Positions 23,088 through 32,887 are shown, counted from the first letter of the stretch. The stretch is DNA of 38,665 bases from Caulobacterales bacterium (GCA_017307205.1 JAFKGN010000171.1:842-39506); one strand, 5' to 3'. The notes: generated from the sequence alone by a model not told the origin. Numbers and translations: made by a program.

Positions 23088-23696
23088 ATGAAGATCAGAC
23101 CTATAGCCACGCTCGCGGCGATGGCCCTCGCGGCCGGTCTGGCCGCCTGCGCCACGCCCACCCCCTACCAGCCGGCCGTGCGCGGCACGGCCGTCTCGGG
23201 CGGCTTCTCCGATGCGCGGATCACCGAGAACCGGTTCCGCGTGACCTTCTCGGGCAACACCCTGACCTCGCGGGAGACCGTGGAGCGCTATCTGCTGTTC
23301 CGCGCCGCCGAGCTGACCACCCAGACCGGCTATGACTGGTTCGAGATCGTCGATCGCGCCACGGACCGTGATCGCCGGACCTACTCGACGCCGGGCATGA
23401 TGGGTCCGGGCTTCGGCGGCTGGGGCTACGGCTACTGGCAGCCCGCCTGGCGCTTCTATGGTCCGCGCTACGGCTGGCGCAGCTGGGACCCGTTCTGGGG
23501 CGGCCCGTTTGGTGGACCTTGGGGCGGTGGCTTTGGCGGCGGGTTCGACACCCGTACGGTGGAGAAGTTCGAGGCCTCGGCGGAGATCATGCTGCGGCGG
23601 GGCCCGACGCCGGAGGACAACCCGCGCGCCTTCGACGCCCGCCAGGTGATGTCGAACCTCGGCCCGAACATTCAGCGGCCGCAGCCGCGGTCCTAG
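23088..23696 (+). CDS. CC0125/CC1285 family lipoprotein
   Basis: A 202-residue lipoprotein. The start at 23088 has AGGAG 6 bases upstream and leads directly to a signal peptide with lipobox GLAAC (Cys21). Residues ~40-100 (RITENRFRVTFSGNTLTSRETVERYLLFRAAELTTQTGYDWFEIV) match the CC0125/CC1285 lipoprotein family as I recall it from Caulobacter. Residues ~104-155 are unusually rich in Gly, Trp, Tyr, Phe and Pro (GFGGWGYGYWQPAWRFYGP) and probably form a flexible or sticky surface. Function is unknown. It lies between the LysE gene and a DUF1232 gene that starts 4 bases after it. Confidence 0.85.
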   Translation: MKIRPIATLAAMALAAGLAACATPTPYQPAVRGTAVSGGFSDARITENRFRVTFSGNTLTSRETVERYLLFRAAELTTQTGYDWFEIVDRATDRDRRTYSTPGMMGPGFGGWGYGYWQPAWRFYGPRYGWRSWDPFWGGPFGGPWGGGFGGGFDTRTVEKFEASAEIMLRRGPTPEDNPRAFDARQVMSNLGPNIQRPQPRS

Positions 23697-23700
23697 GCGC

Positions 23701-24096
23701 GTGAGCGGGGCTGAAGCGCCGGACGTCTCAGGCGTCCTCGATCCCTCGAAGGCCCTCGCCCCGATAACGGTGAGGGTCAACGAGGCGCGCGTGCGCCGCG
23801 GTTTCCTGCCCAAGATCCGCAAGGTGGCGGCGAAGATCCCCTTCGCCGCCGACGCCCTGTCCGTCTTCTGGTGCGTCCGCGACAAGGACACGCCCAAGGC
23901 CGCGAAGGGGCTGATGCTGGCGGCGCTGGCCTACTTGGTGCTGCCGACTGACGCGGTGCCGGACTTCATCGCCGGCTTCGGCTTCACCGACGATGCGGCG
24001 GTGATGGCGGCGCTGATGGCGGTTGTCGGCAAGAATGTGAAACCGAAGCACAAGGAAGCCGCTCAGGCCTACCTGACCAAGCTTGCCGAGGACTGA
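23701..24096 (+). CDS. DUF1232 (YkvA-like) protein
   Basis: A 131-residue protein with a GTG start 4 bases after the lipoprotein stop. The C-terminal part has the DUF1232 core: KGLMLAALAYLVLPTDAVPDFIAGFGFTDDAAVMAAL, where LPTDAVPDFIAG is the conserved Asp-x-Ile/Val-Pro-Asp block. One membrane-associated helix is likely. Family function is unknown. Its last 28 bases overlap the convergent adenylyltransferase gene (24069-24096). Confidence 0.88.
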   Translation: MSGAEAPDVSGVLDPSKALAPITVRVNEARVRRGFLPKIRKVAAKIPFAADALSVFWCVRDKDTPKAAKGLMLAALAYLVLPTDAVPDFIAGFGFTDDAAVMAALMAVVGKNVKPKHKEAAQAYLTKLAED

Positions 24097-24827
24097 CCGC
24101 AGCTAGGGCATTCCGGATCGGCCCCGATCTTCACGGTTCGCGTCTGCCCCGCGAGCCCATCGTAGATCAGCAAGCGGCCCGCGAGGGGTTCACCGGCGCC
24201 GGTGATGATCTTCACGGCTTCCAGCGCCATCATCGATCCGATCACCCCCGCCAGCGCCCCGACCACGCCGACGACGGCGCAGGTCTCGGCGTCCGGCGGG
24301 ATTTCCGGGGTCAGGCAGCGGTAGCAGGGCCGGCCCTCGAACACCCCGACCTGGCCGGTCCAGCGGCCGAGGGCGCCGGAGACCAGGGGCTTGCGATGGT
24401 CGACACAGGCGTCGGAGACGCAGAAGCGGGTGGCGAAGTCGTCGGTGCCGTCGAGCACGAGGTCGTAGTCGGCGACCAGCTCGCCCGCGTTGGTCGCGTC
24501 GAGCGGGGCGAGATGCGGCTCGACCACGACATGCGGATTGAGCGCCCCGAGCGCCTGCACCGCCGCCGTAACCTTCGGCCGCCCGACATCGGCGGCGGCG
24601 AACAGCACCTGCCGTTGCAGGTTGGACAGCGAGACCGTGTCCGGGTCGACGATGCCGATCGTCCCGACGCCGGCCGCCGCCAGATAGAGCGCCGCGGGCG
24701 AGCCGAGGCCGCCGGCGCCGACCACCAACACCCGCGCGGCAGCCAGCGCCTGCTGGCCGGGACCGCCGATCTCGCGCAGCACCAGATGGCGGGCGTAGCG
24801 CTCGACCTCCTCCGGCGAAAACGCCAT
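24069..24827 (-). CDS. moeB: MoeB/ThiF (HesA-type) adenylyltransferase
   Basis: A 252-residue E1-like enzyme. It has [37 protein letters not shown] (ATP-binding loop), [24 protein letters not shown] with the catalytic-site Asp, and two zinc-binding pairs, C-Y-R-C and C-P-S-C. Enzymes of this group activate the C-terminal glycine of a small sulfur carrier protein by adenylation: MoaD for molybdopterin or ThiS for thiamine. There is no rhodanese domain. Which carrier is used cannot be decided here, so the symbol is tentative. The start at 24827 is the one directly before the domain. It is divergent from hslV, 41 bases apart. Confidence 0.85.
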   Translation of the reverse strand: MAFSPEEVERYARHLVLREIGGPGQQALAAARVLVVGAGGLGSPAALYLAAAGVGTIGIVDPDTVSLSNLQRQVLFAAADVGRPKVTAAVQALGALNPHVVVEPHLAPLDATNAGELVADYDLVLDGTDDFATRFCVSDACVDHRKPLVSGALGRWTGQVGVFEGRPCYRCLTPEIPPDAETCAVVGVVGALAGVIGSMMALEAVKIITGAGEPLAGRLLIYDGLAGQTRTVKIGADPECPSCGQSSASLVR

Positions 24828-24831
24828 GCCG

Positions 24832-24860
24832 CTTGACCCTTTCAGTTCGCCCGACCACAT
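24832..24860 (+). promoter_or_regulatory. Possible heat-shock promoter of hslVU
   Basis: CTTGACC (24832-24838) followed about 16 bases later by CCACAT (24855-24860) loosely resembles an alphaproteobacterial RpoH promoter, whose -35 core is CTTG. The -10 match is poor. hslVU genes are commonly heat-induced, so the position is plausible. Confidence 0.25.
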
Positions 24861-24868
24861 GCGTGACC

Positions 24869-25432
24869 ATGAGCGAAACAACATCGATGCCGTCCTGGCA
24901 CGGCACCACCATCCTCGCCGTGCGCAAGAATGGAAAGACCACCATCGCCGGCGACGGACAGGTGTCTCTCGGCCCAACCATCGTCAAGGGCAACGCCCGC
25001 AAGGTGCGTCGCCTGGCGGGGGGCAAGGTGCTGGCCGGCTTCGCGGGCGCCACCGCCGACGCCTTCACCCTGATCGAGCGGCTTGAAGCCAAGCTCGAGC
25101 AGTATCCCGACCAACTGGCCCGCGCCTGCGTCGACCTAGCCAAGGACTGGCGGACCGATCGCTACCTGCGCCGCCTGGAGGCCATGCTGCTGGTCGCCGA
25201 CAAGGACCAGATTTTCACCGTCACCGGCATGGGCGACGTGCTGGAGCCTGAACACGCCGTGGCCGCCATCGGCTCGGGCGGCTCCTACGCCCTGGCCGCC
25301 GCGCGCGCCCTAATGAGCATAGAGGGGGCCGACTTCGACCTCGACAGCGAGGAGATCGCCCGTCGCGCCATGAAGATCGCCGGCGACATCTGCGTCTACA
25401 CCAATGGCTCTCTGACGGTGGAGACGCTCTGA
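24869..25432 (+). CDS. hslV: ATP-dependent protease subunit HslV
   Basis: A 187-residue peptidase of the proteasome beta-subunit fold. The start at 24869 gives a 12-residue propeptide ending in SWHG; cleavage exposes Thr13 (TTILAV) as the N-terminal nucleophile. Conserved segments are [38 protein letters not shown] and [16 protein letters not shown]. It forms a double hexameric chamber that degrades proteins fed by HslU. The stop overlaps the hslU start (TGATG at 25430-25434). Confidence 0.97.
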   Translation: MSETTSMPSWHGTTILAVRKNGKTTIAGDGQVSLGPTIVKGNARKVRRLAGGKVLAGFAGATADAFTLIERLEAKLEQYPDQLARACVDLAKDWRTDRYLRRLEAMLLVADKDQIFTVTGMGDVLEPEHAVAAIGSGGSYALAAARALMSIEGADFDLDSEEIARRAMKIAGDICVYTNGSLTVETL

Positions 25433-26727
25433 TGACCGAGTTTTCCCCCCGCGAAATCGTCTCCGAGCTCGACCGCTTCATCGTCGGCCATCAGGAGGCC
25501 AAGCGCGCCGTGGCCGTGGCGCTGCGCAACCGCTGGCGCCGGCGTCGCACGCCGGAAGACCTGCGTGACGAGATCACCCCGAAGAACATCCTGATGATCG
25601 GCCCGACCGGGGTCGGCAAGACCGAGATCGCCCGCCGTCTGGCGCGCCTCGCCCAGGCGCCGTTCCTCAAGGTCGAGGCCACCAAGTTCACCGAGGTCGG
25701 CTACGTCGGCCGCGACGTCGACCAGATCATGCGCGACCTCGTGGAGAGCGCGATCGCCATGGTTCGGGACAAGCGCCGCGCCGGGGTGCGGGCCCGCGCC
25801 GAGGCGGCGGCCGAGGAACGCATCCTCGACGCCTTGACCGGCCCCGGCTCGACGGCTGCGCGTGAAAGCTTCCGCAAGAAGCTGCGCGCCGGCGAGCTGA
25901 ACGACAAGGAAGTCGAGCTGCAGCTGGCCGACACCGGCGGGGCGAGCTTCGAAATCCCGGGCCAGCCCGGCGGCATGGGCGTGCTGAATCTCTCGGAAAT
26001 GATGGGCAAGGCCTTCGGTGGCCGCACCAAGACCCACAAGACCACCGTCGCCGGCGCCCACGCGCCACTGATCGCCGAGGAGAGCGACAAGCTGCTGGAT
26101 CAGGAAGCCCTGACCCAGGAAGCCCTGGCCCTGGCCGAGAACCACGGCATCGTCTTCCTCGACGAGATCGACAAGGTCGCGTCCCGCCAGGATCGCGGCG
26201 GCGGCGACGTCTCCCGCGAGGGGGTGCAGCGCGACCTGCTGCCGCTGATCGAGGGCACCACCGTCTCCACAAAGCACGGCCCGGTGAAGACCGACCACGT
26301 GCTGTTCATCGCCTCGGGCGCCTTCCACGTCGCCAAGCCCTCGGACCTGCTGCCCGAACTGCAGGGCCGCCTGCCGATCCGCGTCGAACTGAAGGCCCTG
26401 AGCCGCGACGACCTGCGCCGCATCCTCACCGAGCCGGAAGCCAATCTGATCCGCCAGCACCAAGCGCTGATGGCCACCGAGGGACTGACCCTGGTGTTCA
26501 CCGACGACGCCATCGACGCCCTGGCCGACGCCGCCGTGGCGGTGAACGGCAGCGTCGAGAACATCGGCGCCCGCCGGCTGCAGACCATTCTCGAAAAGGT
26601 GGTCGAGGACATCAGCTTCACCGCCGCCGACAAGTCCGGCGAGACGGTGACCATCGACGCCGCCTATGTGCGCGAGCGGATCGGGGCGCTGGCGGCGGAT
26701 ACGGATCTCAGTCGGTTTATTCTCTGA
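25432..26727 (+). CDS. hslU: ATPase subunit HslU
   Basis: A 431-residue AAA+ unfoldase. Walker A GPTGVGKT lies at residues 57-64; Walker B is in [31 protein letters not shown] and [18 protein letters not shown] carry the sensor and arginine-finger regions. The C-terminus ends RFIL, which inserts into HslV to activate it. The gene is coupled to hslV by a one-base overlap. Length is normal for the family. It is followed by a long inverted repeat. Confidence 0.98.
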   Translation: MTEFSPREIVSELDRFIVGHQEAKRAVAVALRNRWRRRRTPEDLRDEITPKNILMIGPTGVGKTEIARRLARLAQAPFLKVEATKFTEVGYVGRDVDQIMRDLVESAIAMVRDKRRAGVRARAEAAAEERILDALTGPGSTAARESFRKKLRAGELNDKEVELQLADTGGASFEIPGQPGGMGVLNLSEMMGKAFGGRTKTHKTTVAGAHAPLIAEESDKLLDQEALTQEALALAENHGIVFLDEIDKVASRQDRGGGDVSREGVQRDLLPLIEGTTVSTKHGPVKTDHVLFIASGAFHVAKPSDLLPELQGRLPIRVELKALSRDDLRRILTEPEANLIRQHQALMATEGLTLVFTDDAIDALADAAVAVNGSVENIGARRLQTILEKVVEDISFTAADKSGETVTIDAAYVRERIGALAADTDLSRFIL

Positions 26728-26741
26728 TCCTAGAAGGCGGC

Positions 26742-26838
26742 GTCATGCTGAGCGGCGCGTAGCGCCAGTCGAAGCACGCAAGGCGGCGCTGCGGTGCGTC
26801 CTTCGACTGGTCCGCTGGCGCGGACCGCTCAGGATGAC
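26742..26838. repeat. 97-bp imperfect inverted repeat (REP/MITE-like)
   Basis: The left arm (26742-26780) begins GTCATGCTGAGCGGCGCG and contains CCAGTCGAAGCACGCA; the right arm (26795-26838) is its imperfect reverse complement, with TGCGTCCTTCGACTGG and CCGCTCAGGATGAC. The loop is 14 bases. The motif 'GTCATCCTGAGC...CAGTCGAAGGACGCA' is a type I have seen dispersed in alphaproteobacterial genomes, so this is probably one copy of a repeated palindromic element. It lies between convergent hslU and the Ada-like gene and could also stop transcription from both. Confidence 0.65.
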
Positions 26839-26861
26839 GAAGGTTTGGGTGGCGGCAGACT

Positions 26862-27782
26862 CTAGGCCGCCTCGAACCGTCCCACCGCCTCGATCCCCAA
26901 CATCGCCGCCTTGCGGGCAAGGCCCCAGTGGTAGCCGGTCAGGCGGCCGTCGCGGGCGATGGCGCGGTGGCAGGGGATCAAAAGGCTGATCGGGTTGGCG
27001 CCCACAGCGGCCCCGGTCGCCCGAAAAGCGCCGGGCTTGCCGGCCCAGCGGGCGACGTCGGCGTAGGTGGCCGTGGCGCCGGACGGAATCTGCAGCAGCG
27101 CCTTCCAGACCTGGATGTGGAAGGGCGGGCCGATCAGCTGGATCGGCAGTGGCCCCGCCTCGCCGAGGAACGCCTGCCGCGCGACCTTGGCGGCGACCGC
27201 GTTGTCGCGCACCCAGTCGGCCGCCGGCCAGCGGCGGCGCATGTCCTCGAACGCCTCCGCCTTGGGATCGCCCGCGCCGCCGGTGCGCAGACCTTCTGCG
27301 AAACCCAGCCCGGCGAGACCGCGCGGGGCCATCACGAACAGGCCTTCGCCGAACGGCGTCGGCGCCCAGCCCCAGGTCAGGGTCAGGCCTTCACCGCGGC
27401 GGCGCGCCTCGCCAGGCGTGACCGCCTCCTGGGCGATGAACAGGTCATGCAGTCGCGAGGGGCCGGAAAGCCCGGCGTCATAGGCGGCGTCGAGAACGCT
27501 TTCGCCGGCTTCCAGCGAGCGGCGCGCCTCGGCATGGGCGATGGCAGCCATGAAGGTCTTGGGGCTGACCCCCGCCCAGCGGGTGAAGACGCGCTGGAAG
27601 TGGAAGGGTGACAGGCCGACGAACTCGGCCGCGTCGTCGAGCGACGGACGATCACGCCAATGCTCCGCCAGCCAGGCCAGCGCCTTGTCCATCCGGTGAT
27701 AGTCGGCCGAGCGCTCCAGCAGGGCCGCAAAGCGATCGGTCGGGGAAAGGTCGGTCATGGGGATATCGTTGTCGTATGCCAT
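26862..27782 (-). CDS. AraC domain-methylated-DNA cysteine methyltransferase fusion (Ada-like, short form)
   Basis: A 306-residue protein. Residues ~30-130 are an AraC-type helix-turn-helix (PSLDDAAEFVGLSPFHFQRVFTRWAGVSPKTFM, then SVLDAAYDAGLSGPSRLHDLF). Residues ~140-300 are the O6-alkylguanine repair domain with FHIQVWKALLQIPSGATATYADVA and active site IPCHRAIARDG, the acceptor being Cys271. The N-terminal zinc domain that in full Ada takes methyl groups from phosphotriesters is missing, so the usual switch for gene activation is absent. The role is repair of alkylated guanine, with possible transcription control. The start could also be the ATG at 27758. Confidence 0.9.
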   Translation of the reverse strand: MAYDNDIPMTDLSPTDRFAALLERSADYHRMDKALAWLAEHWRDRPSLDDAAEFVGLSPFHFQRVFTRWAGVSPKTFMAAIAHAEARRSLEAGESVLDAAYDAGLSGPSRLHDLFIAQEAVTPGEARRRGEGLTLTWGWAPTPFGEGLFVMAPRGLAGLGFAEGLRTGGAGDPKAEAFEDMRRRWPAADWVRDNAVAAKVARQAFLGEAGPLPIQLIGPPFHIQVWKALLQIPSGATATYADVARWAGKPGAFRATGAAVGANPISLLIPCHRAIARDGRLTGYHWGLARKAAMLGIEAVGRFEAA

Positions 27783-27833
27783 GGCCGGACGCTAGGCCGC
27801 CGTCGCCATGAAATCCGCCCGGTTCTTGCGCCC

Positions 27834-28298
27834 TCAGGCGGAATGACGTTCGGCGCGCGCTGAAAGGATCGCCTGTTTGAGCGCGTCCGCGAAGGCCTCA
27901 CGCTCCTCGGGGCTCAAGGCGGAGCCGACCGTCAGGCGCTTGGCCGAAAGCGTCAGGCGCACGCGGGCGTCATGCTCGCCCGCCCGGTCGACGCGCACCC
28001 CGGTGAAGGCGGTGGGGGAGGTCCAGACGGTCTTGTCTTCATGAACCACGGTGACGGCGTCGGCCGAGACCCGCACGCGCTCCTTCCGCTCCGCCCGCTT
28101 GGCGGCGATCTTGAACGCCCACCAGATGGCCAGCACGTCGAGACCCAGGAAGAACGGCGCCATCCAGGCGCCGATGACAAACAGGAAGGTGGCGATCAGG
28201 CTGGAAGCGAAGCACAGGGCGTACATCACCACCTTGCGGCCGGTCTCGCCGAGCGAGCGGTTCGGCGTGATCACGGCGTCCATATAGAGGGTGGTCAC
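27834..28298 (-). CDS. DUF2244 membrane protein
   Basis: A 154-residue protein with MDAVITPNRSLGETGRKVVMYALCFASSLIATFLF and GLDVLAIWWAFKIAAKRAERKERVRV, which give two membrane segments joined by a short hairpin and a soluble C-terminal half. This matches DUF2244, a family found in alphaproteobacteria with no known function. It is divergent from nth, only 30 bases apart, and downstream lies the Ada-like gene on the same strand. Confidence 0.85.
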   Translation of the reverse strand: MTTLYMDAVITPNRSLGETGRKVVMYALCFASSLIATFLFVIGAWMAPFFLGLDVLAIWWAFKIAAKRAERKERVRVSADAVTVVHEDKTVWTSPTAFTGVRVDRAGEHDARVRLTLSAKRLTVGSALSPEEREAFADALKQAILSARAERHSA

Positions 28299-28328
28299 GC
28301 GTCCAAATCCGCTTCAAACACCGGCGTA

Positions 28329-29006
28329 ATGGCCAAACGTCCTACCCCGAAGAAACGCCTTTCGCCAAAGGAACGCGCGCGGATCGACGCGCTGTTCTCG
28401 CGATGGGCGGCGGCCGAGCCGAATCCCAAGACCGAACTGAACTATCACAACCCCTACACCCTGGTGACCGCTGTCGCCTTGTCTGCTCAGGCCACCGACA
28501 AGGGCGTCAACAAGGCGACCGACAAGCTGTTCAAGCTGGCCGATACGCCGGAAGCGATGTTGGAACTCGGCGAGGCCGAGCTGATGCGGACGATCAGCAC
28601 CATCGGCCTCTATCGCGCCAAGGCCCGCAACGTGATCGCCGCCGCCCACATCCTGGTCGACCGCTATGGCGGCCAGGTGCCCACCGACCGCGAGGCGCTG
28701 CAGAGCCTGCCCGGCGTCGGCCGCAAGACCGCCAGCGTAGTGCTGAACGAACTTGGCATCGAACCGGCCATCGCCGTCGACACCCACGTATTCCGCGTCG
28801 CCCATCGCCTGAAGCTGTCGAACGGCAAGACGCCCGACGCGGTGGAGGCCGAACTGACGGCTCTTGTGCCCGACCTCTATCTCACTCGCGCCCACCATTG
28901 GCTGATCCTGCACGGGCGCTACACCTGCGTCGCCCGGCGTCCGAAGTGCGAGGTTTGCATCGTCGCCGACCTCTGCCCGTCGCGCGAACTGTTCATCGGC
29001 GTCTGA
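28329..29006 (+). CDS. nth: Endonuclease III
   Basis: A 225-residue DNA glycosylase/AP lyase that removes oxidised pyrimidines. The helix-hairpin-helix LPGVGRKTASVVL carries catalytic Lys133, and AVDTHVFRV carries Asp151. The C-terminal C-x6-C-x2-C-x5-C set (CVARRPKCEVCIVADLC) binds a [4Fe-4S] cluster. The N-terminal ~15 residues are very basic. The two nearby repair genes (this one and the Ada-like gene) are on opposite strands, so they are not one operon. Confidence 0.96.
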   Translation: MAKRPTPKKRLSPKERARIDALFSRWAAAEPNPKTELNYHNPYTLVTAVALSAQATDKGVNKATDKLFKLADTPEAMLELGEAELMRTISTIGLYRAKARNVIAAAHILVDRYGGQVPTDREALQSLPGVGRKTASVVLNELGIEPAIAVDTHVFRVAHRLKLSNGKTPDAVEAELTALVPDLYLTRAHHWLILHGRYTCVARRPKCEVCIVADLCPSRELFIGV

Positions 29007-29012
29007 TGAGCG

Positions 29013-29034
29013 GGAGGGGCGGATTTCACCCTCC
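29013..29034 (+). terminator. Hairpin after nth
   Basis: GGAGGG (29013-29018) pairs with CCCTCC (29029-29034) across a 10-base loop, 7 bases after the nth stop. A T-rich stretch follows only loosely (AGTTGTTT), so termination is possible but not certain. Confidence 0.35.
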
Positions 29035-29133
29035 GGAGCAGTTGTTTACCGGTTCAAGGGGGAAACGGTTCTAGCTTTCCGCAGCGTTCGCGGCTAACGA
29101 GCCCCGCGAGCTCCACCGGGAAAAACGCCAACC

Positions 29134-30126
29134 ATGACCGCGCTTTACGACGTCGCCGCCATCGGCAACGCCATCGTCGATGTGATCGCGCCGTGCGACG
29201 ACGCCTTCCTCGAGCGCGAGGGCCTGGTGAAGGGCTCGATGCAGCTGGTGGACGCGGCCCGCAGCGCCGATCTCTACAGCCGCATGGCCAAGGCCATCGA
29301 AGCCTCCGGCGGTTCGGCCGGCAACACCATCGCCGGCGTCGCCAGCCTGGGCGGCAAGGCGGCCTATCTCGGCAAGGTCGCGAACGACAAGTTCGGCGAC
29401 GTCTTCGAAAGCGACATGCGCGCTCAGGGCGTGCGGTTCGACACCCCGCGCCTGATCGGCGGCTCGCCGACCGCCGTCTGCATGATCAACGTCACGCCCG
29501 ACGCTCAGCGCACTATGTGCACCTACCTCGGCGCCTCGACCGAGCTGACGCCGGACGACGTGACCGCCGAAGTCGTTGAAGGCGCCAAGATCGTCTATCT
29601 CGAAGGATATCTGTTCGATCCGTCGGAAGCCCGCCGCGCCTTCGCCAAGGCCGCCGGCCTGGCCCACGCCCAGCAGCGCCTGATGGCCATCACCCTGTCG
29701 GACGCCTTCGTGGTCGAGCGCCACCGCGAGGCCCTGATGGGCTTCATCGAGACCCAATGCGACATCGTCTTCGCCAACGAAGTCGAGGTGAAGGCCCTGT
29801 TCCAGACCGATGACTTCGACGCCGCGGCCAAGGCTCTGGCTGACAAGGTCGCCATCGCCGCCGTCACGCGCGGCGCCGCGGGCTCGCTGGTGCTCTCGGG
29901 CGCTGAGCGTCATGAGATCGCCGCTGCCCCCGTCGCCCAGCTGGTCGACACCACCGGCGCGGGCGACCAGTACGCCGCCGGCTTCCTGTTCGGCCTGGCG
30001 CGCGAGCGTTCGCTCGAAGTTTGCGGCAAGCTCGGCTCGCTGGCCGCCGCCGAGGTGATTTCGCACTATGGCCCCCGCCCTGCGGTCTCCCTGAAGGACC
30101 TGGCGGCTGCGCAAGGACTGATCTGA
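29134..30126 (+). CDS. Adenosine kinase (PfkB family)
   Basis: A 330-residue sugar-kinase-fold protein. It has [16 protein letters not shown] at the N-terminus, [30 protein letters not shown] in the substrate lid region, and the PfkB signature with catalytic Asp, [19 protein letters not shown]. The pattern fits the bacterial adenosine kinase branch rather than fructokinase; that assignment is by resemblance. It would turn adenosine to AMP in the cytosol. Its stop overlaps the hisB start (TGATG at 30124-30128), so it heads the his cluster and is likely co-transcribed with it. Confidence 0.88.
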   Translation: MTALYDVAAIGNAIVDVIAPCDDAFLEREGLVKGSMQLVDAARSADLYSRMAKAIEASGGSAGNTIAGVASLGGKAAYLGKVANDKFGDVFESDMRAQGVRFDTPRLIGGSPTAVCMINVTPDAQRTMCTYLGASTELTPDDVTAEVVEGAKIVYLEGYLFDPSEARRAFAKAAGLAHAQQRLMAITLSDAFVVERHREALMGFIETQCDIVFANEVEVKALFQTDDFDAAAKALADKVAIAAVTRGAAGSLVLSGAERHEIAAAPVAQLVDTTGAGDQYAAGFLFGLARERSLEVCGKLGSLAAAEVISHYGPRPAVSLKDLAAAQGLI

Positions 30127-30719
30127 TGGCTAACCGTACGGCGGAAGTCGTCCGCAACACCAAGGAAACCCAGATCCGCGTCCGCGTGGACCTGGACGGC
30201 ACGGGCGTCTCGAAGATCGCCACCGGCATCGGCTTCTTCGACCACATGCTGGAGAGCTTCGCGCGCCACGGAGGCATCGACGTCGAGATCGAGACCAAGG
30301 GCGACCTGCACATCGACATGCACCACACGATCGAGGACACCGGCATCGTGCTGGGTCAGGCGATCAAGGATGCGCTCGATGGGTTCAAGGGCATCCGCCG
30401 CTTCGGCTCGGCCTACATCCCGATGGACGAGACGCTGACGCGCTGCGCGCTCGACCTTTCGAACCGGCCGTACCTGATCTGGAAGGTGCAGTTCTCGCGC
30501 CCGAAGGTCGGCGACGTCGACACCGAGCTGTTCAAGGAATTCCACCACGCCTTCGCCATGAACGCGGGCGCCTGCGTGCACCTGGAGACCCTGTACGGCG
30601 ACAACAGTCACCACATCGCCGAGAGCGGCTTCAAGGCGCTTGCCCGCGCCCTGCGCGCGGCCATCGAGCATGACCCGAAGACCGGCGGCCATGCGCCGTC
30701 CACCAAGGGCGTGCTGTAG
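30126..30719 (+). CDS. hisB: Imidazoleglycerol-phosphate dehydratase
   Basis: A 197-residue monofunctional HisB without the phosphatase domain found in enterobacteria. It shows [38 protein letters not shown] (metal-binding histidines and glutamate), [10 protein letters not shown], and [13 protein letters not shown]. It dehydrates imidazole glycerol phosphate in histidine synthesis. The ATG at 30126 overlaps the kinase stop by one base, and hisH follows after 10 bases. Confidence 0.97.
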   Translation: MANRTAEVVRNTKETQIRVRVDLDGTGVSKIATGIGFFDHMLESFARHGGIDVEIETKGDLHIDMHHTIEDTGIVLGQAIKDALDGFKGIRRFGSAYIPMDETLTRCALDLSNRPYLIWKVQFSRPKVGDVDTELFKEFHHAFAMNAGACVHLETLYGDNSHHIAESGFKALARALRAAIEHDPKTGGHAPSTKGVL

Positions 30720-30729
30720 GGTTCAAGCC

Positions 30730-31374
30730 ATGAACAGCGTAGCCCTGATCGATTACGGGTCGGGCAACCTTCGTTCGGCCGAAAAGGCGCTTGTCGAGGC
30801 CGCCCGCCGGGCCGGCCGCGACGACGTCGCCGTTCGCGTGACCGCCGACCCGCAGGTGGTGGCTTCGGCCGACCGCATCCTGCTGCCCGGCGTCGGCGCT
30901 TTCGCGTCCTGCCGCGCGGGGCTCGACGCCTCGGGCGTCGTCGAGGCGCTGCGCGAGGCGGTGACCCAGCGCGGCGTTCCCTTCCTGGGGATCTGCGTCG
31001 GCATGCAGCTGCTCGCCAGCCGCGGCCTGGAGTTCGGCGTCACCCCTGGTCTCGACTGGATCTCCGGCGAGGTGAAGAAGCTCGAGCCTTCCGATCCAAA
31101 CCTGACCATCCCGCACATGGGCTGGAACGCCGTCGAACGGACGCGCCAACACAAACTTTTTGAGGGTGTCGAGCCCGGCGCACCGATGTATTTCGCCAAT
31201 TCCTTCGCCCTGACGGCGGCGGATGCGGACGACGTGCTGGCGACCAGCGACCACGGCGGCCGCTTCACCTCGGCGGTGGCGCGGGACAATGTGGCCGGCG
31301 TCCAGTTTCACCCCGAGAAATCGCAACAGGCGGGCCTGACCCTGCTCGCCAACTTCCTGGCCTGGCGGCCCTGA
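30730..31374 (+). CDS. hisH: Imidazole glycerol phosphate synthase, glutaminase subunit
   Basis: A 214-residue class I glutamine amidotransferase. Cys89 sits in [11 protein letters not shown] and the His194/Glu196 pair in [10 protein letters not shown], completing the triad. It hydrolyses glutamine and passes ammonia to HisF in the heterodimer. The start at 30730 gives [14 protein letters not shown], the family N-terminus. It lies between hisB and hisA. Confidence 0.97.
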   Translation: MNSVALIDYGSGNLRSAEKALVEAARRAGRDDVAVRVTADPQVVASADRILLPGVGAFASCRAGLDASGVVEALREAVTQRGVPFLGICVGMQLLASRGLEFGVTPGLDWISGEVKKLEPSDPNLTIPHMGWNAVERTRQHKLFEGVEPGAPMYFANSFALTAADADDVLATSDHGGRFTSAVARDNVAGVQFHPEKSQQAGLTLLANFLAWRP

Positions 31375-31391
31375 ACCAAAGACCTAGACCG

Positions 31392-32114
31392 ATGATCCTC
31401 TACCCCGCCATCGACCTGAAGGACGGCCAGTGTGTCCGCCTGCTGTACGGCGACATGGACAAGGCGACCGTGTTCAACGCCTCGCCCGCCGACCAGGCCG
31501 CCCGCTTCGCCCAGGATGGGTTCGAATGGCTGCACGTGGTCGACCTGAACGGCGCCATCGAGGGCAAGCCGGTCAATGCCGCGGCCGTTGAATCCATCCT
31601 CAACGCCGTCTCGATCCCGGTGCAGCTGGGCGGCGGCATCCGCAGCCTGGCCGATATCGAGCGCTGGATCGAAGCCGGCGTCAGCCGCGTCATCCTCGGC
31701 ACCCTGGCGGTGAAGGATCCGGACCTGGTGCGCAAGGCCGCCGGCCTGTGGCCCGAACAGATCGCCGTGGCCGTCGACGTACGCGACGGCAAGGTGGCGG
31801 TGGAAGGCTGGGTCGGCGACAGCGACCTCGACGCCGTGACCCTGGGCAAGCGTTTCGAAGACGCGGGCGTCGCCGCCCTGATCGTCACCGACATCGGCCG
31901 CGACGGCGCCCTGGTGGGCGTCAATGTCGAAGCGACAGGCGAAGTCGCCGACGCGGTGAGCATTCCGGTGATCGCCTCGGGCGGCATCGCGGGCGTCGCC
32001 GACATTGAGGCCCTGATCGCCCGCGAAGGCGTGCCGGTGGCCGGCGCCGTGCTCGGCCGCTCGCTCTACACCGGCGCGATCAAGCCGGCTGAAGCCCTTG
32101 CGGCGTCGAGCTGA
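31392..32114 (+). CDS. hisA: ProFAR isomerase
   Basis: A 240-residue (beta/alpha)8 barrel that isomerises ProFAR to PRFAR. The start [19 protein letters not shown] has catalytic Asp8, [21 protein letters not shown] binds phosphate, and [14 protein letters not shown] and [15 protein letters not shown] belong to the second half. The stop overlaps the hisF start by one base (TGATG at 32112-32116). Confidence 0.97.
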   Translation: MILYPAIDLKDGQCVRLLYGDMDKATVFNASPADQAARFAQDGFEWLHVVDLNGAIEGKPVNAAAVESILNAVSIPVQLGGGIRSLADIERWIEAGVSRVILGTLAVKDPDLVRKAAGLWPEQIAVAVDVRDGKVAVEGWVGDSDLDAVTLGKRFEDAGVAALIVTDIGRDGALVGVNVEATGEVADAVSIPVIASGGIAGVADIEALIAREGVPVAGAVLGRSLYTGAIKPAEALAASS

Positions 32115-32887
32115 TGCTCAATCTGCGGGTCATTCCCTGCCTCGACGTCAAGGACGGACGGGTCGTGAAGGGGGTCAACTTCGTGGCCCTGCGCGACGCC
32201 GGCGATCCGGTCGAGCAGGCCCGCGCCTATGACGCCGCCGGCGCCGACGAGCTGATGTTCCTCGACATCACCGCCAGCCACGAGAACCGCGGCACGATCC
32301 TCGAAGTCGTGGCCCGCACCGCCGACGTCTGCTTCATGCCCCTGTCGGTCGGCGGCGGCGTGCGGTCGGTGGAGGACATGCGTCGCCTGCTGCTGGCCGG
32401 GGCCGACAAGGTCTCGATCAACACCGCGGCTGTCGAAAATCCCGACCTGATCGCCGCCGGCGCCGACGCCTTCGGCGCCCAGTGCGTGGTCGTGGCCATC
32501 GACGCCAAGCGCCGCGAAGACGGCTCCTGGGGCGTCTTCACCTACGGCGGCCGCAAGGACACCGGCATCGACGTGGTCGACTACGCCGCCAAGGCGGTGG
32601 AGCGGGGCGCGGGCGAGATCCTGCTGACCTCGATGGACCGCGACGGCGCCAAGATCGGCTACGACATCGCCCTGCTGAAGGCCGTGACCGGCGCGGTCAG
32701 CGTGCCGGTGATCGCCTCGGGCGGCGCCGGCAAGGTCGAACACCTGGTGGAGGCCGCCCGCGACGGCGGCGCCGCGGCGGTGCTGGCCGCCTCGATCTTC
32801 CACTTCGGCGAAATCAGCGTTGGTGAAGCCAAGGCCGCCCTGGCCGCCGCCGGTCTGCCGATCAGGCAATTGGGAGCCGCCGCATGA
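32114..32887 (+). CDS. hisF: Imidazole glycerol phosphate synthase, cyclase subunit
   Basis: A 257-residue (beta/alpha)8 barrel paralogous to His[21 protein letters not shown] carries the first catalytic Asp, [14 protein letters not shown] the second, and [30 protein letters not shown] the phosphate site. With HisH it makes imidazole glycerol phosphate and releases AICAR, which PurH uses. It overlaps hisA by one base and hisE by four. Confidence 0.98.
   Translation: MLNLRVIPCLDVKDGRVVKGVNFVALRDAGDPVEQARAYDAAGADELMFLDITASHENRGTILEVVARTADVCFMPLSVGGGVRSVEDMRRLLLAGADKVSINTAAVENPDLIAAGADAFGAQCVVVAIDAKRREDGSWGVFTYGGRKDTGIDVVDYAAKAVERGAGEILLTSMDRDGAKIGYDIALLKAVTGAVSVPVIASGGAGKVEHLVEAARDGGAAAVLAASIFHFGEISVGEAKAALAAAGLPIRQLGAAA

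Noticed and set aside
29134..30126. Considered calling this PfkB protein a fructokinase or ribokinase
   Set aside because: The N-terminal and lid motifs are closer to the adenosine kinase branch, though the substrate remains unproven.
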